DNA of 64,000 bases from Pseudomonas sp. (GTDB lineage: Bacteria; Pseudomonadota; Gammaproteobacteria; Pseudomonadales; Pseudomonadaceae), in assembly GCF_030683065.1 (NCBI RefSeq), contig NZ_JAUXMX010000052.1, positions 1-64,000 of the forward strand. Reading direction: 5' to 3'. Below, piece after piece: positions 1-9,602 of this stretch. Under the pieces are notes generated by a model. It was given only the letters and a program-made list of their open reading frames with translations. It made no database searches and was not told where the DNA came from. A program made the position numbers and the translations under genes. How positions within the stretch are numbered: the stretch's first letter is position 1; each line of letters starts with the position of its first letter.

Positions 1-307
1 GCTGGTTGGCCCGGCCGCGAGCAAGGCCGAGATCGAAGACTTTCGCGCCCGCCTGCTGGCCAGGCCGCAAGCCTATATCGCCCAGCCGACCCTGTGCCTG
101 TCGACCTGCCCGACCTTTGTCGAGAATGGCATTGCGCCGCGGCACATCGACCTGCGACCGTTCGTCCTGTCGGGTCGCGAAGTGCGCCTGGTGCCGGGCG
201 GCCTGACTCGGGTCGCGCTGCGCGAAGGCTCGCTGGTGGTCAACTCGTCGCAAGGCGGCGGAACCAAAGATACCTGGATCGTGGAGGACTTGAAAAATGC
301 TGAGTAG
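1..307 (+). CDS. Circularly permuted ATP-grasp protein, C-terminal end (partial)
   Basis: The frame is open from base 2 to a TAG at 305-307; the start lies before the window. The visible 101 residues contain IAQPTLCLST, RHIDLRPFVL, LVPGGLTRVA and a closing SSQGGGTKDTWI, which are characteristic of the C-terminus of the circularly permuted ATP-grasp family (DUF404/DUF407 type). The same motifs recur in the fused protein at 3051-5627. ATP-grasp enzymes ligate a carboxylate to an amine with ATP, and this family is predicted to make or modify a peptide. The end overlaps the alpha-E gene by 11 bp, so the two are almost certainly translated from one message. The substrate is unknown. Confidence 0.85.
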   Translation, partial: LVGPAASKAEIEDFRARLLARPQAYIAQPTLCLSTCPTFVENGIAPRHIDLRPFVLSGREVRLVPGGLTRVALREGSLVVNSSQGGGTKDTWIVEDLKNAE

Positions 308-1247
308 AACTGCCTCCGATCTGTACTGGATGTCGCGTTATCTGGAGCGCGCGGAAAACCTCGCGCGCATGCTCGATGTCAGCTATTCGCTGTCGCTGAT
401 GCCGCAAGACGGCCGTGGCGATGGCTTGGAAGAGCTGGCCATGCCACTGCTCATCACCGGCACGCTTGAGGAATACATGGCGCGCCATGGCCAGTTGCAC
501 GGCGAGCGCATGCTGCACTTCTTTGCCCTGGATGCCGAAAACCCGGCGAGCATTTACAGCTGCCTGGGCGCGGCACGCAGTAATGCCCATGGCGTGCGTG
601 GACGCATCACTGCCGACATGTGGGAAAACATCAACGCCACCTGGCTGGAAATTCGCGGCATTGCCGAGCAAGGGCTGGGGCGCTACGGCATCAGCCGCTT
701 CTGCGAATGGGTCAAGGAGCGCTCGCACCTGTTCCACGGTGCCACCTCTGGCACCATCATGCGCGGCGATCCGTACCGTTTCATTCGCCTGGGCACCTTT
801 ATCGAGCGTGCCGACAACACCCTGCGCCTGCTCGATGCGCGCTACGAGATGCTTGGCGAGGACATCGACGAGGTCGACGGCCGCCCCGCACGTAGCTACT
901 ACCAGTGGAGCGCATTGCTGCGCGCACTGTCCTCGTTCGAGGCTTTTGCCGAGATCTATCGTGGCTCGCCGGGCACGCGCAAGGTCTCCGAGCTGTTGCT
1001 GTTGCGCCCTGACATTCCGCGTTCCCTGCGCGCCTGCGTGGATGAACTGCACCTGATGCTCGCCAGCCTGCCGGGTGAGAACGGTCGTCCGGCCCAGCGC
1101 CTGGCGGCCGAACTGGAAGCCCGCCTGCGCTACACCAGCATCGACGAAGTGCTTGATGAAGGCCTGCATGCCTGGCTCACCGACCTTATCCTGCTGGTGC
1201 GCGACTTGGGCCAAGCCATTCAAAGTTCTTATCTGGAGGTCGCATGA
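297..1247 (+). CDS. Alpha-E domain protein (DUF403)
   Basis: A 316-residue protein opening with MLSRTASDLYWMSRYLERAE, the usual start of the alpha-E family: an all-helical domain with conserved Glu and Arg residues found next to circularly permuted ATP-grasp and transglutaminase-like genes. Other conserved patches are WENINATWLEIR, FIRLGTFIERADNTLRLLD and YYQWSALLRALSSFEAF. No enzymatic activity is established for the family. The start lies inside the end of the ATP-grasp gene, and the stop overlaps the next start as ATGA at 1244-1247, so the three genes form a translationally coupled operon. A second version of this domain is fused to ATP-grasp at 3051-5627. Confidence 0.9.
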   Translation: MLSRTASDLYWMSRYLERAENLARMLDVSYSLSLMPQDGRGDGLEELAMPLLITGTLEEYMARHGQLHGERMLHFFALDAENPASIYSCLGAARSNAHGVRGRITADMWENINATWLEIRGIAEQGLGRYGISRFCEWVKERSHLFHGATSGTIMRGDPYRFIRLGTFIERADNTLRLLDARYEMLGEDIDEVDGRPARSYYQWSALLRALSSFEAFAEIYRGSPGTRKVSELLLLRPDIPRSLRACVDELHLMLASLPGENGRPAQRLAAELEARLRYTSIDEVLDEGLHAWLTDLILLVRDLGQAIQSSYLEVA

Positions 1248-2053
1248 GACTGTCCATCAGCCACGACACCACCTACCGCTACGAAAAGCAGGTGCGCACC
1301 AGCATTCAGTACCTGCGCCTGACTCCGCACGACAGTGAGCGTCAGCGCGTCCTCAACTGGCAGCTCAACCTGCCGCGGCCGGTGCGCGCCCAACTCGACC
1401 CCTACGGCAATATCCTGCATGTGCTGACGATGGATGAGCCCCACGAATCCATCGTCATTGGCGCCCGTGGCCTGGTCGAAATAGACGGGCAGTGTGAATC
1501 CGAGCACGATAGCCGCTCGGCGTTACCGTTCATGCGCTTCACCCGCCTGACCGAGGCAGATGCGGCCTTGCGCGAGTTCGCCCTGCAGCACTGCAAGCAG
1601 CGACGCGACCGCAATGCCTTGATCGACTTGATGCATGGCCTGAATGGCCACATCAGTTACCTGACCGGCAGTACTGCGGTGGAAACCAGCGCCGCAGAAG
1701 CCTTCGCCGGCCAGCAGGGTGTTTGCCAGGATCATGCCCATGCCTTTCTCGCCTGCGCGCGCAGCCTGGGTATCCCTGCGCGCTATGCGTCCGGCTATTT
1801 ATACACCGACAGCGACGATCATCTGGCTAGCCACGCCTGGGCCGAGGCCTGGCTGGATGGCGCTTGGTACAGCTTTGATGTGACCAATTGCCTGGCCAAG
1901 CCGGAGCGCCATTTAAAGCTGGCGGTGGGCCGCGATTACCTGGACGCTTGCCCGGTGCGCGGCATGCGCCGTGGCGGTGGCACCGAGCAGATGCATGCGC
2001 ATGTCGAGGTGGAAGTAGAAGCCTTGCCAATGCTCCAGGTACAACAGCAATAG
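1244..2053 (+). CDS. Transglutaminase-like protein
   Basis: A 269-residue protein with an N-terminal bacterial transglutaminase-like beta domain (residues 1-80, opening LSISHDTTYRYEKQV) and a transglutaminase/protease core. The catalytic triad is visible as Cys161 (GVCQDHAHAF), His197 (ASHAWAEAWL) and Asp212 (YSFDVTN). No signal peptide is present, so it should be cytosolic. Family members act as peptidases or amide-forming or amide-breaking enzymes on peptides, and the true substrate is unknown. It closes the + strand operon ATP-grasp / alpha-E / transglutaminase and is paralogous to the proteins at 2107-3054 and 5676-9026. Confidence 0.9.
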   Translation: MRLSISHDTTYRYEKQVRTSIQYLRLTPHDSERQRVLNWQLNLPRPVRAQLDPYGNILHVLTMDEPHESIVIGARGLVEIDGQCESEHDSRSALPFMRFTRLTEADAALREFALQHCKQRRDRNALIDLMHGLNGHISYLTGSTAVETSAAEAFAGQQGVCQDHAHAFLACARSLGIPARYASGYLYTDSDDHLASHAWAEAWLDGAWYSFDVTNCLAKPERHLKLAVGRDYLDACPVRGMRRGGGTEQMHAHVEVEVEALPMLQVQQQ

Positions 2054-2067
2054 CCGTCAGCAGTGAA

Positions 2068-2100
2068 CGCCAGGCACAGTGCTCGTCACTGCGCCTGGCG
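2068..2100. terminator. Hairpin between convergent operons
   Basis: CGCCAGGCACAGTG (2068-2081) pairs with CACTGCGCCTGGCG (2087-2100) around a 5-nt loop, with one A/C mismatch. It lies in the 53-bp gap between two convergent stop codons. There is no T-run on either side, so it may be a weak two-way terminator or a 3'-end stabiliser. A second small stem, CACGC/GCGTG, follows at 2101-2115. Confidence 0.5.
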
Positions 2101-2106
2101 CACGCG

Positions 2107-3054
2107 TCATGCGTGTACAGCTGGCGAATTTATTGCCAGCTCTTCGCTGGCAGGGATCACCGTCACACGCACCTGTAGTTCTTGTTCGCCGCCGCCTAGC
2201 ACCACACCACGCAGGGGCGTTACATCACTGAAATCACGTCCCCAGCCCAGGGTAATGTGCTCAGTCTGCACCAGGCAGCGGTTGGTCGGATCGAAGTCGA
2301 CCCAGCCAAGCTGCGGACAGAATACCGAAACCCAGGCATGTGACGCATCGGCGCCGATCATCCGCGGCTGCCCAGCCGGCGGATGGGTAAGGATGTAACC
2401 ACTGACGTAGCGCGCCGACAGGCCAAGACTGCGCAGGCAACCAATCATCAACTGGGCAAAGTCCTGGCAAACGCCGCGCCGGCCTTTGAGGACCTCAGCC
2501 AGTGGGGTAGAAATCTCGGTGGCAGTATCGTCGAATTCAAAATCGTCAAAAATGCGCTGAGTAAGATCCAGTGCGGCATCCAGCAATGGCCGGCCAGGGC
2601 TGAAACTGTCGCGGGCATAATGCGCCAGCGCTGAACCGCACTGGATGTGGGGTGAGTCATAGAGATAGCGCACTGCTTCAAGAGTCGCCGGGTTACGTAT
2701 CTGTTGCAGCATCTGCGCCAGTGCTTCCCAGGGCATGCTGCCTTTTATCTGCCCAAGACCCGGCCGCGGATGCAGCAGCACGGTCGACTCGGCATGCACC
2801 AGCAGCTCCTTGTGCGACTCGGTGATGGTGATGTTGCGCGTGTGATTGCCAAAATAATCCAGCGCATCGAGGAGATGTTCTTGCTGCGGATCAACCCAGA
2901 TAGCCTGCGACTCGGTCTGCTGATATGCAAAAGAGCGCGGTGTCAGGTGCAGGTATTGCTGCGAGAGCGTCACCGGGAACTGATAGGTGTAGTGGGTTTC
3001 ATGCACCACGCGGTAGCGCACGGGGCCAGAATTAGCAGCGGGGATATTGCTCAT
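2107..3054 (-). CDS. Transglutaminase-like protein
   Basis: A 315-residue transglutaminase-like protein with an N-terminal beta domain (residues 11-100) and a catalytic core: Cys196 in RRGVCQDFAQ, His239 in DASHAWVSVF and Asp255 in WVDFDPTN. Its start overlaps the stop of the upstream ATP-grasp/alpha-E fusion by 4 bp (3051-3054), so it is the third and last gene of the - strand operon. It is longer than the + strand paralogue because of an insert around residues 100-180. No signal peptide. It probably processes the product of the ATP-grasp partner, but the reaction is not known. Confidence 0.9.
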   Translation of the reverse strand: MSNIPAANSGPVRYRVVHETHYTYQFPVTLSQQYLHLTPRSFAYQQTESQAIWVDPQQEHLLDALDYFGNHTRNITITESHKELLVHAESTVLLHPRPGLGQIKGSMPWEALAQMLQQIRNPATLEAVRYLYDSPHIQCGSALAHYARDSFSPGRPLLDAALDLTQRIFDDFEFDDTATEISTPLAEVLKGRRGVCQDFAQLMIGCLRSLGLSARYVSGYILTHPPAGQPRMIGADASHAWVSVFCPQLGWVDFDPTNRCLVQTEHITLGWGRDFSDVTPLRGVVLGGGEQELQVRVTVIPASEELAINSPAVHA

Positions 3055-5627
3055 ACGGCGCCCTTACCCTGGTGTTCGCTGGCTGTGTAGCTGAAGAAAC
3101 GCGCACTGATCTGCTGCGACAATTCCACGCTCGCATGGTTGATACGCTGCAACAGGCTGATAAGGGCTGGATTGGCGCAATACAGGTCTTCATCGGGATC
3201 GAGTGCCAGCAATGCGGTTTTCAGCGGCAGTAACAGTGTCTCGCCACAGCTACCGTAAGTGAGCGCCAACTTGGCCAGGCTTTTCAAAATCCCGGCTATT
3301 TGGAACAGCACCGAGCGTGGATTGCTGCTGTCGAGCAGTAACAAATCCAGCACCGGTAACCATTCGGACTGCGCCCGATAACGAGAGCGATAAGTGACGA
3401 TACTGTCGGATAACTCCAGTAGCCAGTCCAGGCCTCCGTCTGTCTCCATCGCCAATGCGCGCTGCAGTACCAGCGTCTGGAACTGCAAACGCTCCAGGCG
3501 TCGGCCAATAGACAGAAAGCTCCAACCCAGATCGCGGGTCATGCCATCCAGGGCGAAACCGGACAGGGTCATCAATGACGCGGCGGCGTCATCAAGAACG
3601 CTCATGGCCTCTGAGGGTGTCAGCCGTGCATCGCTGTTGCCGCTGCGCTGCAGCATGCGATTAAGCGCACGCCAATTATCCGCAGACAAACGTTCACGCA
3701 ACTGGCTGGCGGTGTTGTAAAGCTGCTGCTGCTGACTGGCGAGACCGGGCACGCTGGGCGACACAACAGCCAGCAACAAAGCTGTCTCGATGCGCGCATC
3801 GCTCCAGCGCACCACTGGTGGCGCGCTTTGTTGCTGGCTTTGCGTTTGCCCCAAGCCCTGGCTTTGCTGCGCGAGGGCATCTTTGTCTGGGGTCTCGATC
3901 AGCTGAAACCAGGCGCATAGCCCCTTTACCGTGGACCACTCCGCGCCACGCTCCTGCGGGCTGACATTCAGCAGCACATGCAGCGTGACACGCATCAGTC
4001 GCGCGATATTGTCACAGCGTTCAGTGTTTCGTCCCAGCCAGAACAGGTTTTCAGCCATGCGACTGGACAGGTGTGTATCGTCGCGAATCAAGTCTTTACT
4101 GGTAGTGGTACGCGTAGGCGGTCGGTGAGTCGTCGCGTGCGCACGGGCTTGCACCCAGGTGTCTTTACTGCTGCCGCCGCGCTGCATGGCGATAACGCGT
4201 GAATCTGGCCCGGTGGCAACCCGGGTCAACCCGCCGGGCATCACCACGTAGCCGTTCGGTGTGGCACAGGCGTACACCCGCAGACCGACAGCGCAGGCAC
4301 TCAACCCGGCTGGCGCGCTGGCCTTCCATACAGGCGACTGCGACAAGCGCACCAGTTCCTGGGCGACATAGTTGCGGGGATTGGCGCGCATCTTGGCGAT
4401 TAGCGTCGCGCGCGCTTCGCCGCTGAGGTCCTGACCAAACATCGACAGTTGGCGCAATTGCGGAAAGCTCGACTTGATCACCAGCTGGTCGAGATTAGCC
4501 AGCACTTGCTCAAGCGCCGCCGGTTCGCCACACCACCAGGTTGCTACGGAGGGCATCTGCAATGACTCGCCGAGCAGGCGTTTGCAGAGCGCCGGCAAGA
4601 AGCCCAGCAGTGCGCCGGACTCCAGAAGACTGGAGCCAAGACTATTGGCGATCAGCACGTTGCCGAGACGAGCAGCCTCAGTCAACCCAGTTACGCCCAG
4701 TGCCGATTCGGTGCGCAGCTCCAGCGGATCACAGAAATCATCGTCGACCCGGCGCATGATCACATGCACGCGTTGCAAGCCGGACAAGGTTTTCAGCCAG
4801 ACGATACCGCCGCGCACCGTGAGATCGCTGCCCTCTACCAGCGGCAAACCGAGATAACGCGCCAGGTAGGCTTGTTCGTAATAGGTCTCGTTGTAGGGAC
4901 CCGGGGTGAGCAGCACAATCAACGGTGATTCGCTGCCACGCAACGGCACCCCACCATTGGCGGCGCACTGCCGGCCCCAATGGGCCAGGCTGTCACGCAT
5001 GCTGCTGAAAAAGCCGGCTAGATCCTGCACGTTTAGGTCGCGCAACTGATCCGGGAACGTCCGTGCGATCACTGCACGGTTTTCCAGTGCATAACCGGCA
5101 CCCGAGGGCGCCTGGGTACGATCGGCCACCACCCACCACTGACCATTGGGCGCGCGCGCCAGATCAACCGCGTAAAAATGCAAGGCCAGGTTGTCAATAT
5201 GCCGAATGCCGTGGGCCGGACGCAGGAAGCCTGCATGGCCATGAACCAATGCAGGTGGCAGTAAACCTTCCTGGAGCATGCGCTGCTCGCCGTACACGTC
5301 GCCGAGTATCCGGTTCAGCAAGGTTGCACGCTGAACCACCGCAGCTTCGATGCCCGCCCATTCGTCATGGGGCAGGATCAGCGGCAGCAAGTTCAAATCC
5401 CAGGGGCGCTGCATGCCTTTGGTATCGGCATAGACGTTGTAGGTCACACCGTTTTCACGGATCTGACTTTCAACCGACTCCAGGCGCTGACGCATGACCT
5501 GCGGCGACTCTTTGGCCAAGCTGCCGAGCATGGCGCGCCAGTGCTCGCGCGGCTGTTTAGCCGCATCGAGCAATTCGTCGAAACTGTTGGGTGCGGCGCG
5601 ATACTCGGCGAGTAGTTTTTTCAGCAT
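3051..5627 (-). CDS. Fused circularly permuted ATP-grasp and alpha-E protein
   Basis: An 858-residue two-domain protein. Residues about 20-500 are the circularly permuted ATP-grasp domain; visible motifs include GVTYNVYADTKGMQRPWDLN, HFYAVDLARAPNGQWWVVADR, LTPGPYNETYYEQAYLARYL and GSSKDTWV. Residues about 530-850 form the alpha-E domain, opening LSSRMAENLFWLGRNTERCD. The same two domains are separate genes at 1-1247 on the other strand. A low-complexity Gln/Ser stretch around residues 595-620 (QSQGLGQTQSQQQS) sits within the alpha-E part. It lies 48 bp after the large DUF2126 protein gene and overlaps the following transglutaminase gene by 4 bp. Predicted role: ATP-dependent ligation in a peptide-modifying pathway of unknown product. 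Confidence 0.9.
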   Translation of the reverse strand: MLKKLLAEYRAAPNSFDELLDAAKQPREHWRAMLGSLAKESPQVMRQRLESVESQIRENGVTYNVYADTKGMQRPWDLNLLPLILPHDEWAGIEAAVVQRATLLNRILGDVYGEQRMLQEGLLPPALVHGHAGFLRPAHGIRHIDNLALHFYAVDLARAPNGQWWVVADRTQAPSGAGYALENRAVIARTFPDQLRDLNVQDLAGFFSSMRDSLAHWGRQCAANGGVPLRGSESPLIVLLTPGPYNETYYEQAYLARYLGLPLVEGSDLTVRGGIVWLKTLSGLQRVHVIMRRVDDDFCDPLELRTESALGVTGLTEAARLGNVLIANSLGSSLLESGALLGFLPALCKRLLGESLQMPSVATWWCGEPAALEQVLANLDQLVIKSSFPQLRQLSMFGQDLSGEARATLIAKMRANPRNYVAQELVRLSQSPVWKASAPAGLSACAVGLRVYACATPNGYVVMPGGLTRVATGPDSRVIAMQRGGSSKDTWVQARAHATTHRPPTRTTTSKDLIRDDTHLSSRMAENLFWLGRNTERCDNIARLMRVTLHVLLNVSPQERGAEWSTVKGLCAWFQLIETPDKDALAQQSQGLGQTQSQQQSAPPVVRWSDARIETALLLAVVSPSVPGLASQQQQLYNTASQLRERLSADNWRALNRMLQRSGNSDARLTPSEAMSVLDDAAASLMTLSGFALDGMTRDLGWSFLSIGRRLERLQFQTLVLQRALAMETDGGLDWLLELSDSIVTYRSRYRAQSEWLPVLDLLLLDSSNPRSVLFQIAGILKSLAKLALTYGSCGETLLLPLKTALLALDPDEDLYCANPALISLLQRINHASVELSQQISARFFSYTASEHQGKGAV

Positions 5628-5675
5628 TGGCTCAGTTCTTTTGCTCGCAAATGAAGCACTGGAGGGCTCCCAGGC

Positions 5676-8600
5676 TTAATAGGGCTGCCAGCGTAAATCG
5701 AGCGTCATCGGGAAGCTCGGATTGAGTTCTTCCTTGTACACGCGCATTGGTCCGGGAGTATGCCCGTGGGCCCAGAAACGGGCAAAGCGCCGTGCTTCAG
5801 CTGCATTGGCATTCACTGGCGAACTCTCCTCACTACGACCGCCCGGATGCACCACATGATAGGTACAGCCGCCGATAGCGCGACCGCTCCAATTATCAAC
5901 CAGATCAAACGTCAGCGGCGCCTGCACTTTGATCGTCGGGTGCAACGCAGACCAAGGGCTCCAAGCGCGGAAACGCACCCCGGCAACGTACTCACCCGGC
6001 ACACCGGTCGGGTGCAGCGGCAGACGGCGACCGTTACAGGCGATCTCGTGGCGGCCATCGGTCAGGCCACGCACCAATAACTGCATACGTTCCACCGAAG
6101 AATCGACGTAGCGGGCCGTACCGCCAGCGCTCATTTCCTCACCCAGGACATTCCAGGGTTCGATGGCCTGACGCAGCTCCATCTCGACGCCCTCGTATAC
6201 CACGGTACCAAACCGTGGGAAGCGGAACTCGACAAAGGGTTCGAACCAATGTTCCTCAAAGGCATAGCCTGCTGCGCGCAAATCCTTGACCACGTCGCGA
6301 ATATCCTGGGCGACGAAGTGCGGCAGCATCCAGCGGTCGTGCAGCGCAGTGCCCCAGTTAACCAGCTTGGCCTGATACGGCTCGCGCCAGAAGCGCGCGA
6401 CCAGTGCGCGCAACAACAGCATCTGCAACAGACTCATGCGCTCATGCGGCGGCATCTCGAAGGCGCGGAATTCGACCAGGCCGAGCCGGCCCGTCGGGCC
6501 ATCGGGTGAATACAGCTTGTCGATGGAGAACTCGGAGCGATGGGTATTACCAGTCAGATCGACCAGCAGATTGCGCAGCAAACGGTCAACCATCCACGGC
6601 TTATCACCAGGCTGCATCGTCGGCAGGATCTGATCCATCTGCTGAAAGGCAATCGACAGCTCATAGAGGTTATCGTCACGCGCCTCATCGACCCGTGGCG
6701 CCTGGCTGGTAGGGCCAATAAACGTGCCGGAGAACAGGTAGGACAGCGCCGGGTGGTTCTGCCAGTAAGTGATCAGGCTTTTTAGCAGGTCCGGGCGGCG
6801 CAGCATCGGGCTGTCTTCAGCGGTCGCGCCGCCCAAGGTTGCATGGTTGCCGCCACCGGTACCGGTATGGCGACCGTCATGCATGAATTTTTCGGTCCCC
6901 AAACGCGTCAGGCGAGCTTCCTGATAGAGGGTCGACATGTTGTAGACCAGCTCATTCCAGCTGGCCGCAGGGTGGATGTTCACTTCAATCACGCCCGGAT
7001 CCGGAGTGACGCTGAGCAACTTGATCCGTGGGTCGCGCGGCGGCTGATAGCCCTCAATACGCAGCTTCAGCTTCAGCTTGGTAGCGGTATGCTCGATGGC
7101 CGTTACCAGCGCCAGATAATCCTCAATACGCTTGAGCGGCGGCATGAAGACATGCAAGCGCCCTTCCCTCACCTGCACGCAGAGCGCGGTATGAATCACA
7201 TCGCGCGGCTCGATCGTGCTGTCTGCGGCGATGCTGGCGGCATTCTTGCGGCTCAGCGTCGGGCGCTTATCCGTTTTGGCGGGCGCTGGATCCACGGCAG
7301 GAGCAGCGTTAGCCAATGCCTCGCGCGGTGCGAAGGGATCTACATCGAAGCTCTGCGGCATGTCTTCCGGCATGACCCACGGCAGCGCGTTCAGCGGCAA
7401 ACGCAGGCCCATCGGCGAGTCGCCTTCGATCAGATACAGGTGTTCACGCTTGAGCGGCCATGGGCAGGTGCGCCAGGCAACTCCCAGGGCGATAGTCGGG
7501 TCGAGTGCCTTGGTCGACAGCGGCAGTACATAGCCAACCACTTCGCCCAGGCCTTGCTCCAGCAGCCGGGCCAGACGCTGCCGGGCCTCGGGGGCCTTGA
7601 GATCCAGCTGCAGTGGGTCGAGGTTATTCGGCAACCCTTGCTCAAGATGGACTTGCTGCACCACGTCCTCATAGGCAGGGATTGGGCAGTTGGCTGGCAA
7701 GCCGAGAATTTTCACCAGCTCGGCGGTAAAGCGCTTGGCTTCTTCGGGGCCATAGCCTTCGCTGTGGTCATCGGCAGAAAATAGCGTCGCATCGAGCCAC
7801 ATCGGCAGACCATCGACGCGCCAGAAAATATTCAAGGCCCAGCGCGGCAGCGGTTCGCCCGGATACCACTTACCTTGGCCGTAATGCAGCATGCCGCCTG
7901 GCGCGAAGTGGTTTTTCAGGCGATGCATCAACTCCCCGGCCAGCTCGCGTTTCTGCTCGCCATGGGCTTCGGTATTCCATTGCGCGCCATCCATGTCGTC
8001 GATGGATACGAAGGTTGGCTCGCCACCTTGGGTGAGGCGCACATCCTGGCGTTTCAAGTCGGCATCGACCTGCTGACCGAGCTGATCGATTTTTTGCCAG
8101 TCTGCTTCCGAATAAGGCTTGGTTACCCGCGGATCCTCATGGATGCGGGTGATGGTCATTTCATGCTCGAAGGTCACTTCGGCTTTGTCGGTATAGCCGC
8201 TTATCGGCGCCGCTGACGATGGCAGCGCAGTACAGGCCAGGGGAATATGCCCTTCGCTGGCAAGCATGCCCGAGGTCGGATCAAGGCCAATCCAGCCAGC
8301 ACCCGGGATATACACCTCGGTCCAGGCGTGCAGGTCGGTGAAGTCGACTTCCGCCCCGCTCGGCCCATCGAGTGCTTCCTGGTCGGCCCGTAACTGAATC
8401 AGGTAGCCGGAGACAAAACGCGCGGCCAAGCCCAGTTCGCGGAGAATTTGCACCAGCAACCAGGCGCTGTCGCGGCATGAGCCCGAGCGTTTCTCAAGGG
8501 TTTCCTCAGGCGTTTGTACACCTGGCTCCATGCGCAACAGGTAGGCGATATCTGCTTGCAGACGCTGGTTGATGGCCACCAGAAAGTTATTGATTGGTTG

Positions 8601-9026
8601 CGCCTTGCCAAGCATCTCGCTGCGGGCTGCCTCCATCCACTTGCCCAGCAAGGGGCCAGGCTCTTCAACCTTCAAGTAGGCTGCCAGCTCATCGCTCAAT
8701 TGCGCCGGATAACTGAAGGGGAACTGCTCGGCGTACTTCTCGACAAAGAAGTCGAACGGATTGATCACCGTCATGTCGGCCACCAGGTCGACAGTGAACT
8801 CCAGGGTCGCGGACTTTTCCGGAAAAACAAAACGTCCGATGTAGTTGCCGTAAGGGTCTTGCTGCCAATTGATGAAGTGCTTTTGCGGGGTCACACTCAA
8901 TGAGTAAGACAATATCGGCGTGCGCGCGTGGGGCGCCGGACGCAGGCGCACCTCATGGGGCGACAGGCCAACCTGGCGATCGTAGTGATAAATGGTCTTG
9001 TGATGCAGCGCGATACGTATGGCCAT
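5676..9026 (-). CDS. Large transglutaminase-like protein with DUF2126 domain
   Basis: A 1116-residue protein, first gene of the - strand operon. The N-terminal third is a bacterial transglutaminase unit (start ALHHKTIYHYDRQVGLSPHE) with the catalytic core Cys in KRSGSCRDSAWLL, His in DLHAWTEVYI and Asp in WIGLDPTSGM. The remaining ~800 residues match the DUF2126 family, with TQGGEPTFVSIDDMDGAQWN, GQGKWYPGEPLPRWAL, HDGRHTGTGGGNHATLGGAT and EFRAFEMPPHERMS. Length is typical for this fusion. The DUF2126 part resembles glutamine-synthetase-like ligases in its GGGNH and EFRAFE motifs, which is my inference. No signal peptide. It works with the downstream ATP-grasp/alpha-E and transglutaminase proteins. 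Confidence 0.9.
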   Translation of the reverse strand: MAIRIALHHKTIYHYDRQVGLSPHEVRLRPAPHARTPILSYSLSVTPQKHFINWQQDPYGNYIGRFVFPEKSATLEFTVDLVADMTVINPFDFFVEKYAEQFPFSYPAQLSDELAAYLKVEEPGPLLGKWMEAARSEMLGKAQPINNFLVAINQRLQADIAYLLRMEPGVQTPEETLEKRSGSCRDSAWLLVQILRELGLAARFVSGYLIQLRADQEALDGPSGAEVDFTDLHAWTEVYIPGAGWIGLDPTSGMLASEGHIPLACTALPSSAAPISGYTDKAEVTFEHEMTITRIHEDPRVTKPYSEADWQKIDQLGQQVDADLKRQDVRLTQGGEPTFVSIDDMDGAQWNTEAHGEQKRELAGELMHRLKNHFAPGGMLHYGQGKWYPGEPLPRWALNIFWRVDGLPMWLDATLFSADDHSEGYGPEEAKRFTAELVKILGLPANCPIPAYEDVVQQVHLEQGLPNNLDPLQLDLKAPEARQRLARLLEQGLGEVVGYVLPLSTKALDPTIALGVAWRTCPWPLKREHLYLIEGDSPMGLRLPLNALPWVMPEDMPQSFDVDPFAPREALANAAPAVDPAPAKTDKRPTLSRKNAASIAADSTIEPRDVIHTALCVQVREGRLHVFMPPLKRIEDYLALVTAIEHTATKLKLKLRIEGYQPPRDPRIKLLSVTPDPGVIEVNIHPAASWNELVYNMSTLYQEARLTRLGTEKFMHDGRHTGTGGGNHATLGGATAEDSPMLRRPDLLKSLITYWQNHPALSYLFSGTFIGPTSQAPRVDEARDDNLYELSIAFQQMDQILPTMQPGDKPWMVDRLLRNLLVDLTGNTHRSEFSIDKLYSPDGPTGRLGLVEFRAFEMPPHERMSLLQMLLLRALVARFWREPYQAKLVNWGTALHDRWMLPHFVAQDIRDVVKDLRAAGYAFEEHWFEPFVEFRFPRFGTVVYEGVEMELRQAIEPWNVLGEEMSAGGTARYVDSSVERMQLLVRGLTDGRHEIACNGRRLPLHPTGVPGEYVAGVRFRAWSPWSALHPTIKVQAPLTFDLVDNWSGRAIGGCTYHVVHPGGRSEESSPVNANAAEARRFARFWAHGHTPGPMRVYKEELNPSFPMTLDLRWQPY

Positions 9027-9602
9027 TGACGTTGCCTTCCATGAAGAATGACGCGCTACGGTGGACCTCGTCCTACCGTCCCACTGAAAACGAACTCATC
9101 GGCAGTTTGCAGAATTCATGCCGCACGATATGCCGCATAAGCCTTGCTGTACGCCCCATTATGGCCAGCAGAGCGCTTGCCGTTGGTGCACTCAACCCGC
9201 ACGCGCACCGATATGCGACACCGGCCAGCATAATACCGCCAGTGCGCGGTGTGGCCAGTGCAATTTTCAATTACTGCAAGGCTAACCGCGCAGCAATGAC
9301 GTCGCGCTCGACCAGGATGCACACCACCGGGTCACCCCGACATACCAAGATCCATGCCGCTCGCTAGTCGCTGTAGCCGATCAGATAAAAAATCCTCGGC
9401 GCAAGCCTCCCGGAAGTGGCGAGAGCCTGCACAACAGGTCGTATAGAAGACTGCAACGCGCCTATCTGTGCGTGCAGCAACGGCCGCGCGTCAAGCGGGC
9501 GGGTATAGATCGCGGCACAATCCTGTTCAGGATGGTCGATGGCAGAGGTGGCAGTCACTCCCGACATTCCCGTGACGGTGGAAGCCACTGTTCGTGGCTA
9601 TT
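9027..9602. other. Intergenic region, no gene recognised
   Basis: These 576 bp separate the start of the large transglutaminase gene from the end of the small membrane-protein gene. It should contain the promoter of the 5676-9026 operon. Short open frames exist on both strands but none has a ribosome-binding site or recognisable protein sequence. Confidence 0.5.

Noticed and set aside
240..1223. Long - strand open frame of 327 codons opposite the alpha-E gene
   Set aside because: It is a mirror of the high-GC coding strand; the + strand protein has clear family motifs and coupled starts, while this frame has none.
6843..7784. 313-codon + strand frame within the DUF2126 gene
   Set aside because: No ribosome-binding site or family; the opposite strand encodes a conserved protein across the whole region.
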